A program made the translations under genes and the position numbers. A stretch of 64,000 nucleotides of DNA, taken from positions 44,652,395-44,716,394 of the forward strand of contig NC_087062.1 in assembly GCF_963678635.1 (NCBI RefSeq), in the 5' to 3' direction. The number at the start of each line of letters is the position of its first letter. The stretch's first letter is position 1. Origin of the DNA: Symsagittifera roscoffensis (lineage: Eukaryota > Xenacoelomorpha > Acoela > Convolutidae). This document shows positions 32,724 to 43,455 of this stretch, one piece after another. The notes below the pieces were generated by a model. It saw only the letters and a program-made list of their open reading frames with translations, was not told where the DNA came from and searched no databases.

Positions 32724-33580
32724 AACTTTTTCCCAGAAATTTTCAAAATTGAGCTAGACCCGATTTGAAAACGGAAAAATTATCAATGTAATCATGCTTT
32801 TCCCACCCTCTTCCCTTTTGGCTCAATCAAGTCAACCCATTTCAACTTTGCCCTAGTTTACCCATTTTTGGGTTTTGTAATTTCAAATATTGACTAAATT
32901 ACGAAAATTTTTTGTCGAGCCCGGGATTTGAACTTCAAACCTTTTGACCTTGAGACTTATGACTTCATCACTCGGCCAAATGCGCTTCTAAATTTCAAAA
33001 TTTTCTTGAAAGTTTTGTCTCACTTTGACTGTTCTATGGTTAATTGGTACGCATAAAATCTACTTAAAGAACGATCAAACAACCTCAAAAGAACAAAGCA
33101 TTAAAGATCACAAGGTCAAATCAAAGAAATTAATTTCGCAAAACAATTTCGGACAATTTTGTCTGGGACATAAATGTCTGGTACAATTTTATCATTTCGG
33201 ACTGTTTTGTCAAGGACACAAATGTCTTGGACACAAATGTCTATGCACCAAATAACGTATGTCAACCACTTACATTTCTCTTCAATGAGTATATTAGGAA
33301 GTTTTCATTCAATCTTAATTTGCTTTTGTTGCCCTTGTATACGAAAAACACGACACAGAACAACCAGTAACATTTCGACCTATTTCAATCACGGTAGCGG
33401 AGCAAGATGAAAAATTTTCGAAAAACATTTTTTTTTAACAAAGGAACAAATACGTCCCTAAGGATAATCTTACAACTGAAGCACAGTTTCAATTCTGAGC
33501 ATCTTATTTAACCCTAGTAGTTGCATTATTATAATGCATTGAATCATTTTGAAAATTAATTGATAATAACCAAATTTTTG
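32724..33580. other. No gene seen; contains a tRNA-like sequence
   Basis: AT-rich sequence between the MULE fragment and the LINE remnant. The only structure noticed is the tRNA-like segment at 32914-32985 and short repeats of GGACACAAATGTCTTGG near 33215-33245. Confidence 0.6.
32914..32985 (-). repeat. tRNA-like sequence (SINE head or tRNA pseudogene)
   Basis: The minus strand reads TTTGGCCGAGTGATGAAGTC, like a class II (Leu/Ser) tRNA A box and D arm. About 35 bases later comes AGTTCAAATCCCGGGCTCG, like a B box and T arm. The arms do not pair well enough for a working tRNA and no anticodon stem is clear. A SINE promoter head or a decayed tRNA is most likely. Confidence 0.4.
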
Positions 33581-34615
33581 TTGCAATTTTTCTTGACCTT
33601 CCTAAGGCATTTGACTCTATCAGCCACAATCTCTTAAACATCGAATTTGGACACATAGGTTTCTCAGAAGTCTCAATTGATCTGATTGAAAACTTTGTGA
33701 GCAATAGACGGCAAAAAAGAGTAAATAAGGCCAAAGTAGTTGGCCTGATTTATTGCTGAATTTTTTGCAAGTACACTCCTAGGACCACGCTTATTTGAAC
33801 TTAACATTAATTGACCGAATTAATGAACTATTGCAGAGTCCTTCAATTGTTCTTCCTTGATGTCGAAAATCCAGAATCAGCTATCAACCAACTTGAACAT
33901 TGTCGTGAAACCCTGTCAAAGGATTTCAAAACACATTCACAAAAACTGCCAGCCAAAAAAAAAATTTAGTTATTTTTAGTGAAACAATTAAACTTCAAAA
34001 AAAAACAAAAAAACTTCAATTGAATCGAAATTGGAAAAAAAAAATGAAGAAATTGGTGTTGAATTGGTGTTCTTTTGGATGAAACATCAGTTTTTCAAGA
34101 GGAAAATGAAAAAATACCAAGAAAATGGCGTGTGTTAATTTTCAATATTCGCAATACATTCCACTATAAAACCAACTACTCAATGAAAAAAAAAACAATT
34201 TGATTTTTTCACGAGAAAAATAACTAAGTTACGTTGTAAAAATTTGCAGTAATCGTGTTAAAAACTATTCTTCAGATTTGAAATTAAAAAAGCCAAAGAC
34301 TGCCAATTAAACTTTTTCAGTTCATAAAATGTCATTCGATTTCTATAAAAAATCGGAAAACAAACGAGTCATCAAATAAGCGAACCTTTTGAACAAAAGA
34401 AGTCGTTTTGAATCAGCAACAAAACACTTGATTTTTTGAAAAACTGTTTTCACGAGAGTTCCACTATTTTGGAGAAACATAAGAGATAAATATAATATAT
34501 TCGCAAACGCTTTAGCATTCGATACAATTAAAATCAGACTTAAGACGTTTTTTCATAAATTCTACCTTGAAAAAGAAACAATCGCATACTTTAGAAAGAA
34601 CAGTGTTTTAAGTTT
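33580..34615 (+). pseudogene. Non-LTR (LINE) RT remnant
   Basis: IFLDLPKAFDSISHNLL, IENFVSNRRQKRV (33590-33725) and ENPESAINQLEH (33868-33903) match RT blocks of Jockey/CR1-type LINEs ('FlDl.KAFDtvdh..Ll', 'fl.nR.q.v'). At 34460-34600 RVPLFWRNIRDKYN ... KIRLKTFFHKFYLEK matches the '..lWN.lp..ir......FK..lk..l' C-terminus. The catalytic box and much in between have decayed. Confidence 0.55.
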
Positions 34616-34619
34616 AAAA

Positions 34620-36270
34620 ATATCTGACAATTAGCAATGCTTTTTTTTCCTATTAATGGTAGACGTGATTAGATAGTTTCAGTTTTACATTGTTTCAGAG
34701 ACGTACAAACTCCTCATTTTTTTCTATGAATTTCAACGAAAAAAAATTCTGTTTTTGACTGAATTTAACATTTGCCTTTCAAGCTAAAAAAAAAACATTG
34801 AATGAAACTGTTTGTGGAAGAGCCCGCGGATAAAGAATATAAAAAGTAAGTAAGGCAAACCCAAAAAGATAACGCGGCAAATAACAATAACTTATTCAAT
34901 TGTTGAATTAAAAGACAATTTGTTAAGGCACAGCAAAATCTTTCAAATACAAAACAAAATTTGAATTTAGAAACAAAAGCAGACAGTAAAAGGGTCACCG
35001 TACTTGAAAATGCATTTCAAACAACAAAAGTGGGCCAATAAATTTGATACAGTAGGCACAGTAAGACAAAGGAAATCGAAAAAACTAATGTCATTATATG
35101 GAAAAGCTTTAATTAAACATCTGCAAAACAAGTATGTGCTTTAAGGCAATTCATGTAAGCTTTGCAAAGAAACCTTATAAATTCAATGACGCACGGGGTT
35201 GAGTTGAAAGTTGAAAGAGTTGTGTACTTCAGTCTCTTGTTTTTTTTCTGGTGGGGAAGTCTGCGTCGTTACAGCCACTCCTTCTCGAGCTTCGTACTAA
35301 TTGATGATTCAAAGTTTTTATTTTTGAGTGTCTTGGACTTTTGAGGTGCAGTTAAAAATTGTAGTATTTAACTGTGCAGAATTCATTTTGCTTCTGATGA
35401 AGGTGATTGCAACTGCGTCGGAGTTCTCTTGCTTGGGTCTTAAATTAGAGGCAATTGCTTGTGTGACTTTGATGCACCAGTTCCAGTGCATGCGAAAAAT
35501 CAAAACAATGAGGTGGAATTCTCAACTTTCATGATTCTTTGTCATTTTGGTTTTTTTTTTCAAATTTTCATTATAAATTCAGAAAATTTTATAGTTTTCG
35601 GAAATTTTTTTGCAAAAAACAATAATTTATTTCAACTCAATTTTTGTCTTGATAAACCTGGAATCCCGCCGACCGTGTGCTTCGATTTCTAATATCGTCT
35701 CAGCTTCAGTGATTGTTGATTTTTTCAATCAAAGAACTCGCCTGGTAACGGCAGAAGATTGGGCTCAATTTCAACCTCATAAGATATGTAATCTGATAGT
35801 TTTTAATTTATTTTTTGCTTCTAGTTGTGCCTGATGATGGTTGATTAATTTTGAATTCCCTTCCCTGTCTGTTAAAATGACTTTGATGAATTTTTCTTGA
35901 CTTTCAACATCTCCTTAGAATTGTAGCTATTTCTATATCATCCTTATCTGAGAATGCTTCGCAAACAGCTAGATATCTCGAGTGTTCGTATTTACGATGC
36001 TCGGTCGGTAGAAGATTCAGGCTGCCTTCTCTATCTGCCAGGAAGAAGATTTAGCGAAAATGTGTGTCGACTGCAGGGTAGTCTAAGAAATTGAAAGTTT
36101 AGTTTTTTATAGCAAATTATCATTTGTCTGTTGCAGTAATTCCCCAAAATAAGGTTATTTTAAGTTGAACAGCACTTTATATTACCTTATACACCTTTTG
36201 ATGCATAATTTTTAGCATGTTTTGCCAATTTCTTCAAATCAGTGGAAGTTTTCATTTAAATTTTTTGTTT
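34620..36270. other. No gene recognised
   Basis: AT-rich sequence with only short frames and nothing that resembles a known domain. CTGATGA occurs at 35395 but without the rest of a hammerhead core. Confidence 0.6.
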
Positions 36271-36276
36271 CCAGTG

Positions 36277-36500
36277 CTAATGAAAGATCCGAGAACCGTC
36301 AATTATTTCGACGCCGAGATTATCAAGAGACTTTTTGACTGATTCAAAAAAGATGAATTTTGATCTTAAATAACATTTGACGAAATTATATGGAAAAACT
36401 GGGCCCCGTTGTATAAGAATTATCAGCCGTTGACTTAACATATTAATGCTTCCTGCAGTGTTACCATCATCAGCATATCTTTTTTTGATAAACTGCAATA
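36277..36500 (-). pseudogene. YADD-type reverse transcriptase fragment
   Basis: The minus strand reads FIKKRYADDGNTAGS, then IQRGPVFPYNFVK and FESVKKSLDNLGVEI. This resembles 'YADD..aaG......w...l...GP.fGY.pn..K......A...f...gV.it', an RT type common in invertebrate repeats whose element class I cannot name with certainty. Only the catalytic segment is left. Fragments on the minus strand at 36853-37201 may belong to the same element. Confidence 0.4.
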
Positions 36501-37246
36501 AATCACGTTGCTGATAGATCTCCTTGTAAAGGATTTTCTTGGGACATTATACTTTTTTGTCAATAAACAGCCGTGATCGCTGGTAGTATCAATTGGATAG
36601 GGCGTTAGGTAATGTTGGATACAGTTTTGATCTTTGTCAAGACAAATTTTCAATTTGAACTGTTAGCAATCTATTCAAAGCGTTGCATGTAATCTTCCTT
36701 ATTGAAAAGTTTTCTGATTGAAAGATTTGTTTTTTGGATACCTGATTTTGACCTAAGCAGAGATGAGTGTTTCCGCCAATTAGCCTGAGATCTTTTTCTA
36801 GGCATTATAATTTTGCATTTTTGACCAAAGCAGAGGTGATTGTTTCCTCCATTTAGCCTAAGAATTTTCTCAAAGCATTATAATGGTGGTGCTCCGCGAT
36901 TTCTGTCAAGCACTCCAAGACCAAATGCGCTAAGGCAGTAAAGGAGTGAGTCTCTTGGTAGCGATTGTGATTGATAACTTTGCAATCTTTAATAGAGGTC
37001 ACTAGGGGATGTTTTAAAGCTTGTGAAATTACGCCTCCATTCAATTGCATCTAATCCGGATGGGCAGTGACTTTCATTGTTTGCGGCTTTGCGTGTCTTA
37101 AGGCCATTAGGTTTGTCGAATAACGAATGTTGACATAGAATTGAGCTTTCATTGGTGTCGGTAATGGTATAATTAGGATCTGATTTGATTGATTTTGTCA
37201 AGTAGAACTTGTAGGATGCTTGTCATGTAGCATTTAGAAAACACTT

Positions 37247-37461
37247 GTTGAAAAGGTAAAACGATAGTCGTCTAATTGTTAATTCCGATACAAGAGATAG
37301 TCAACTTAATCTTACAAAGTTAGCATAGAGAGTGGTTGAGAACACAATCCAAGGGTGACAGACTGTTCCAAGGACAAACACCTGCTAATCAATTAGTCTA
37401 GCACCGAGAGTGAATAATTGATTGACAGCTTCCGAAATGAACTAAATTACTCTATACAACA
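37247..37461 (-). repeat. 3' LTR of the minus-strand gypsy element
   Basis: 215 bp. Versus the other LTR it has a 4-base insertion (TTAG near 37321), a 1-base deletion near 37260 and about four substitutions. Confidence 0.9.
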
Positions 37462-37472
37462 CTTCCCCTTCG
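37462..37472 (-). other. Polypurine tract
   Basis: On the minus strand CGAAGGGGAAG lies immediately before the 3' LTR, as expected for the plus-strand primer. Confidence 0.75.
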
Positions 37473-37726
37473 ATAATGAAACTTTAGTTGAATAGAAATG
37501 ATTTCACCTGTTGATTTTAAATGACTGAAATGATTGATCATGAATGATTGAAAAGAATGACTACCTTCATGTTTGGATACAAATTTAGACCTCTAATGAC
37601 GAAATTTTTAACAACTAAAAACGATTACTGAGCAGTGATACCAATTGAGTTTTGGGTCACTAAAGACTTCCCCTCTCCCTGGGTTAGAACAGTTTGAACG
37701 AAAGTTTTACTATTTGTTGATGTTGG

Positions 37727-38350
37727 TCACTTGTTTCCCTCCTTATTTTGATTGATGAAATCAATCATTACTCCCCCCATTTTGGTGACCGCAGTTCTCT
37801 TGCGCCCGCTTCTTCTAGACGTCGTGGAAGAGGTCTCGTCCTGGCTATCACCCTGGCTGCTGTATGAAACCAGCCTGGCTTTCTTTGATGAGGCTCCCTT
37901 CTTCTTACTATTGGTAGACTTCGACTGGTCCCCTGGATTGGACGTTCCTTGGTCCCTTGGATGATGATGTTCCAACTCACCGCCCCGTGCCGGAATGGTG
38001 TCCTGGTCACTTCCAACATCGACTTCTGTTATTGCTGTTGCTGATCGCTCTATAGGTTCATCGGGGGTGGTAGTTAATGACTGCTTCTTTTTAGTTAATG
38101 ACTGCTTTGTCCGTTTTACCGAGATAATCGGCAAGTCTTCGCTGTCTTCCGATTCCGAGCCACTACTTTCTAATCTTCGCCCGATTCTTCCCCGTTGTTT
38201 TTCCGCAAGTCGTTTTGTTAAACGGTCTTTAACTGCGCGCGGAGTTGGCGGTGGTAACACTGGTTGAGTTGCTGGCTTGTTTACTTCACTCGAGGGTACC
38301 GGTAATACGGATTTAGCTGCAACTTTCAATTTCTTTTGGTTTGGGCTTTG
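37727..38350 (-). pseudogene. C-terminal basic tail of pol
   Basis: A Lys/Arg/Ser-rich segment (RRLESSGSESEDSEDLP, SKKKGASSKKARL) ends with RRSGRKRTAVTKMGGVMIDF, like the 'RRS.R....p.ry.' ends of many Ty3/gypsy pol proteins. It may help nuclear entry or target choice. It is joined to the integrase by a frameshift. Confidence 0.7.
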
Positions 38351-39428
38351 TGGCCACTCCCGATTTCCCAAGCACAACCCCATTATCAAAAGTTAGCGTA
38401 TGTGTACTCTCGGATCTCACTTTAGAGTGGAGTTGTTTATACCTTTTTAGGTTCCGGTTCCCAGTTCGGTGGAACAACAATCCAGATGGTCCCGGTTGTC
38501 CAATGGGGTTTGCACTTTTAAGTAGCGACGGTTCGTCGTGTTGTTTGGCGGATTGGTCCTCTGTAAGACGTCTTGCATGGGTCCTGTTTTTGATATCGTA
38601 TGCGATGTCTGATCTCACACTCCAGTTTGTATCGGCTGGATGGGGCATGTCTTGTGCATTTGGATCGGCGGCATCTAAACAAGCATTTTTCGTTGTTATA
38701 ACCCGTGACCAATCCAGATTTTGAAGAGATGGCTTTTTAGTAAGGTTCCGTAAAACTGTGTTCGCTTCTCTACCATGGTGAGCTTCGAAAGGCGAGATTT
38801 TTAGAATTGAATTTTTCGAGAATCTGAGAGCACCAAGGGCTCGTTCAACCATTTTCTCCAAGCGTTCGGGATTTTTTTCTTGAGCGAAGGTAAGGATCGA
38901 ATTTTTCAGACTGCCAATGGTACGCTCGACGCACCCCGTTGCTCGATGGTCGTTTACTGGTGATTTAAAAATTTCAATGCCCTCCCCATTACAAAAAGCT
39001 TTAATCTCGTTTGACATGAAACTAGTTCCCTGATCAACGTGAATTTTCCGTGGCACCCCATGGTTTGTTATATAGATCTTCAAGAATTTCAGTATTTTAT
39101 CTGACCGATTATTTCCACTTACCATTGCCGATGGCCAACGAGAAAACCTATCTACTGCCACTAATTCATATTTGCGGGATTCATTTAAGTAATTGATGGG
39201 GCCCCAAAAATCTAATTGAACTGATTCATTTGGTTCTCTTGGTTCCGGTACAGTTCCAAGTTGGTTTTTCTTTATTATCGTTTTTAAATTCTTACCGGCT
39301 GCGGTACATTCGGGGCACCCTTCGGCAATGGAAGCTATTGAGCGGTAAATATAAGGGTTACCAAACATCTTTCGCTGCATCGAACATATTTGATTTCCCG
39401 TGGTGATACGCATGGATTCGGTTATCAA
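38313..39428 (-). pseudogene. pol: Integrase core
   Basis: GCPECTAAGK gives the two Cys of the H2C2 finger. The catalytic triad is readable: VQLDFWGP, IHVDQGTSF and GCVERTIGSL, with exactly 35 residues between the second Asp and the Glu. This is the DDE core that inserts cDNA into the genome. The reading frame is intact through the core. At the 3' end the frame shifts in a short A-rich run near 38345 into the basic tail. Confidence 0.85.
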
Positions 39429-41190
39429 TCGCTGATTGAAGGTTAATTGGAATTACTAATTTTTCATCCATCCAGACTACATTTTCCTTCACCGAAAAGT
39501 CATTAACGAATTGACCATAATAGCGGTTCATTTCAGTGATTTTTTCATGGATTTCAGGATCTTGTGTAACAATAAGGTCGCGAATAGCGCTCAGTTGGGG
39601 GTCAGATACATAATTCGATTCTATGAATTTTAGATTGAATAGATCAGGTAATGAAGTAACTTTATTTACGATTTTGCAATTCCGAGGGATAATTGACATA
39701 CATAATAGATTCGGGTCCACTGGTGGTACTGTTTCTCCTTTGAATGCCGAGGGTAACGAGAGAGTTGTGTTAGTGCGAATTGATCTTGTTTCTTTGGTAA
39801 CGGCTTCTAGTGATACATTTGGGGGCAATTCTTCAATTTCGTCACTACTACTATTCAAACTTAGATGTTGTTGAAGGAATTTCTGCCATTTACGCATGCT
39901 TCGATCCATTTTGGTGATTGATGCTGAACTTTGAGAATTGGATTTTGATAATTTTGAACAACTGTATTCTGATTTAATAATAGCCCCAACTAATCCAGTG
40001 CGTATTTCGCGTAGCCGTCGGCTCAAATTACGTGTTTGAATCTGATTGGTTGATTTCCGCTTACATGTTTTTCCGCCCTCTACCGAGTCATTTCGTGACG
40101 AAACTTCCAGTCTATTTATAGATTGCTTACTTTTGGTCCAACAAATTGGTCCCTTGGGTTTATTGTGTCCCTTGGATGTAGTAAAGCCCATCGCAGTGAG
40201 AATTAGGTTGATCTTTGCCACCGTAAACATATTATCATACGTACTAATTGGCTTCGCTTCTCTCTTTGGATGACGTGATAAGTAGTCCGCCAATCCAATT
40301 TTAGCCCCTGGTTTATGTTCATTTTGAAAATCAAAGGGAATTAGTCGATCTAACCAGCGCGTTAAACGGCTAAACATTGTTGTATTTTTCTTATTATTAC
40401 CATTCAAAAGGGATATTAGGGCTTTATGGTCGGTAACGATCAAAAAATTTCGGCCCAGAATGTAATTTCTGAAATATTCAGCCCCCCACACAACTGCTAA
40501 CATCTCCAATTCGTTTGTTGAATATTTTTTTTCCGCTTCGTTAAGATATCGTGAGGCAAACGAAATAGGGCGCCACCCTTCTGGACCTAACTGTTCCAAC
40601 ACCGCGCCGAGCTCGTTATGGCTTGCATCGCACACTATTCGAATGTCCTTGTGGATATCAAAATGTCGTAGTTTAACAATGTTCGAAACTTGTTTCTTCC
40701 GATTTTCGAACGCGTTCTGGCATTCAGGTGTCCAAATGTATTCATTATTTTTGCTTAGTAGGGGTCGCAGCGGCGCAGATGATTCGGCCAATGCCGGTAG
40801 ATATTTATGTAGGCTGTGGATTGACCCCATGAACGATTTTAGTTGCGACAAAGTCCGCGGCGGCGTTAGCGCCTCTATTGGTTCTGTTTTCCTTACCAAT
40901 GGAGTGATTCCCGTTGGGGTTATTTTATGGCCGAGCCATTCGCATTCCCATTGGGCTAATTTACATTTTGTTAATTTTAGGGACATATTTTCACGATCCA
41001 GTTTCTTTAAAATTTTCTCTACCGTCGCTATGTGGTCTATCGGAGTTCCCTTGGTTACAACCAAAATATCGTCAATGAACGCGTGCGCCTGCGGGTATTC
41101 GGCGAGTATGCAATCCATTGCGCGTTGGAATTCCGCGGGCATAGTAGCTAGACCATAGAATCCGGTCTTGAACCGGTACGTACCCTTCTA
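39358..41190 (-). pseudogene. pol: RT catalytic part, RNase H and integrase N-terminus
   Basis: A TAG at 41188-41190 lies in the same frame just before KGTYRFKTGFYGLATMPAEFQ. Next come the RT catalytic box AFIDDILVV, the connection (LKSFMGSIHSLHKYLP), and RNase H (IRIVCDASHNELGAVL, TNELEMLAVVWG, LIVTDHKALISLL). After a long linker comes the start of the integrase H2C2 finger (HAYHHGKSN). A frameshift near 39365 separates the two His from the two Cys of the finger. Confidence 0.85.
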
Positions 41191-41230
41191 GCGGCCTCCA
41201 ATGAGAGAAAAATTGCACTGTACGCTCGTT

Positions 41231-42463
41231 TCAGCGTTTAATGGCAGTTGGCCATATGCGTATGTTAAGTCCATTGTTGTGAAATATATGTCTCCCTATT
41301 TTTTTTTCACTAATCGTTTGCCCAACTGTGTCCACTAGTTCCTCGATATTCGGCATTTGATATTTATTCTTATGCACTTGTTTATTTAATTCCCTCGACT
41401 CGAGTGCTAGCTTCACGGACCCATCCTTTTTTACTGTTATTACTATCGGGGACACAAAATATTTGTCCGAGCATTCTGTTAGTTTATCGATATGGCCCTG
41501 TTGCAATAGTTTATCAATTTCAGCGTCTACTTTTTCTTGCAACGAAATTGGAACTTGACGCCCCTTCTGTTGAACTGGGGTGAGGTTTTCAAAAAATTCA
41601 GCTTGTACTTTGTAGTTTCTTATTTTCCCTACCCTGCTAAAAAGGTTTGAAAACTGCTTACTGAAATAGGTTTGCCATGAATCCAACTCCCCCTCCGGTT
41701 CCAGTGCGTCCTGGTTGCCTTCTTCAATGGACATTATCTGTTCCCCTGGTGATTGTTGCACCAGGTGGAGTCCTAATTGGGGCATCAGATCTCTTCCAAT
41801 TATTGATGGTCGGTTTCCTCCGATTACTTTTATCCTCGCGTGAATCTTCCAGCCGTTTGATTGTATTGTTACCGCCATTGTTCCAATCATCTGTAGCGGA
41901 TTGTTTCCATAATCCCGAAAAGCATTATCTTCCTCCGTAAGATTATCCAATTTTACTCCTGACGTTCCCAAAGTCTTCCTCAATTCCCCAATGGTGAAGA
42001 TCGAAATTGGAGACCCGCTATCGATCCATACTCGAGTGGGTTTCCCATTGACTTTAATCGGTAATTGTGCCCCAGCAACTTTCAATTCTGTAACTCTTTT
42101 ATGTTTTATTGCCATGACCATATAGTCCCCGTCTGAACTGCTCGAGTCCCACGAGTGCACCACTGGATTCTTATTGACCCATACAATGGCACTTGCATGT
42201 TGTGACGCTTCTTCATCCCCCGAGTTTTCCAGATGACCATCGTCAGCATTCTCCCGTATCAATCCTACGGCTCCCTGTCCTCGCTGGTTTCCACGCTTCC
42301 CCCTACAGGTACGTTCGAAATGTCCAATTTTGTGGCAAAAGTTACATGTAACGCCTTTTGCTGGGCATCTGTCCAAATGTTCCCTGGTGAAGTTTTGTTG
42401 ATCGCAGTTATAACATTTATTGTTATTGGGAAAATTTCTACCCCGATTCGATCCTCGCCCTTG
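41231..42463 (-). pseudogene. pol: Nucleocapsid, protease and RT N-terminal part
   Basis: This is the same frame as gag, after the TAG. It holds two zinc knuckles: a Cys/His-rich CYNCDQQNFTREHLDRC type and CNFCHKIGHFERTC (CX2CX4HX4C). The protease motif RVWIDSGSPISIF (DSG) and RT opening blocks (FVSPIVITVKKDGSVKLALE, YQMPNIEELVD) follow. The frame is lost at a run of nine T (41299-41307), after which the YAYGQLPL block appears in another frame. The homopolymer makes either a true mutation or a sequencing error possible. Confidence 0.8.
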
Positions 42464-43240
42464 CTAAGACCCCCGGCCCCTTGCGCGATTGTTCCGGTAA
42501 CCTCCACGAATTATTCCGACTTGTTCCGCTTTTATTTGGATCCCTCCGCCTCCTGATGTCAATCCTTGGACCCCCACTGATCCCGTGGCAACATATGATG
42601 ATGCATACTTGTTTCCCCTCTCGTACGAGAGAGCTATCCGGTACACTTCCTCAGGTGTTTTCGTCGACCTGCATAGTTCCTTTTGTGCCTCACGGTTATT
42701 CATGTTGACAATGAATACGTCTCTCAGTATCCGGTCCTCTAGTGTTCCAAAGTTGCACCGCGCCGCCAATCCGCTGAGTACGGAATGGAATTGCTCCAAA
42801 CTTTCATTGATAAACTGCTTACGGGAAAGAAGTTGGTATGTCTCATATGTCTCATTTCTTTCTTTCTTGAATTCCGTTTCGAGTGCGTCTAACATTTGTG
42901 GGTAACGAATCGCCGAGAGATCCAGATGCGGTCGTCTTTTGTGAAATTCGTCCTGCCCTTTTTCCCCCAGACACAAATACAGATTCGAAATCAGCACTTG
43001 TTCCGATTCCAGTCGTTTTTTTCCATCTACTTCCTCGGGCAAGGCAGCAACTTGAGCAGCTGAGAGAGTGTCGGCGTAGTAGAAGTTCTTCGGGTTTAGT
43101 GAGTGCTTGGCGACCATTCCCCATTGGAATATGTTAATCCAAAATTCCCACATCATTGGCGGATCCGTGCATTTCGCTGGCCAAAATCCCGTGATGCCCA
43201 GTGGATTCTTTCCCCCACCTGAGGCTGCTGACTGCGCCAT
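42464..43240 (-). CDS. gag: gag (capsid) of the gypsy element, 258 aa
   Basis: ATG at 43240 lies exactly at the LTR/primer-site junction. The product starts MAQSAASGGGKNPLG and contains the helical capsid region (FWINIFQW, LGEKGQDEF, LLSRKQFINESLEQFHSVLSGLAARC, VFIVNMNNREAQKEL), as in Mag-like Ty3/gypsy Gag proteins, ending in an RG-rich segment (NNRARGRGS). A TAG at 42464-42466 separates it from the zinc knuckles, which continue in the same frame. Gag assembles the virus-like particle in the family. There is no upstream leader apart from the LTR itself. Confidence 0.85.
   Translation of the reverse strand: MAQSAASGGGKNPLGITGFWPAKCTDPPMMWEFWINIFQWGMVAKHSLNPKNFYYADTLSAAQVAALPEEVDGKKRLESEQVLISNLYLCLGEKGQDEFHKRRPHLDLSAIRYPQMLDALETEFKKERNETYETYQLLSRKQFINESLEQFHSVLSGLAARCNFGTLEDRILRDVFIVNMNNREAQKELCRSTKTPEEVYRIALSYERGNKYASSYVATGSVGVQGLTSGGGGIQIKAEQVGIIRGGYRNNRARGRGS
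43222..43239 (-). other. Primer-binding site overlapping gag start
   Basis: TGGCGCAGTCAG follows the LTR directly, where the tRNA primer site is expected, and starts TGG as most do. It also encodes the first gag codons. The tRNA could not be identified. Confidence 0.55.
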
Positions 43241-43451
43241 GTTGAAAAGGTAAAACGATAGTCGTCTAATTGTTAATTCCGATACAAGAGATAGTCAACT
43301 TAATCTTACAAAGCATAGAGAGTGGTTGAGAACACAATCGAAGGGTGACAGACTGTTCCAAGGACAAACACCTGCTAATCAATTAGTCTAGCACCGAGAG
43401 TGAACATTTGATTGACAGCTTCCGAAATGAACTACATTACTCTATACAACA
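43240..43451 (-). repeat. 5' LTR of the minus-strand gypsy element
   Basis: 212 bp, direct copy of 37247-37461. Its last base (43240, A on the minus strand) is also the A of the gag ATG. Confidence 0.9.
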
Positions 43452-43455
43452 CACT

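Larger units (their letters stand above)
37247..43451 (-). mobile_element. Ty3/gypsy retrotransposon, nearly complete
   Basis: Two LTRs (37247-37461 and 43240-43451) begin TGTTG and end CAACA. They are flanked by CACT on both sides (37243-37246 and 43452-43455), a 4-bp target duplication. The minus-strand order is gag, zinc knuckles, protease, RT, RNase H, integrase (D-D-35-E) and a basic tail. The LTRs differ by about four substitutions and two small indels by eye, so insertion is fairly recent. The coding strand carries two in-frame TAGs and at least three frameshifts. Confidence 0.9.

Noticed and set aside
35394-35430. Second CTGATGA word as a hammerhead candidate
   Set aside because: No GAAA and no pairing arms nearby.
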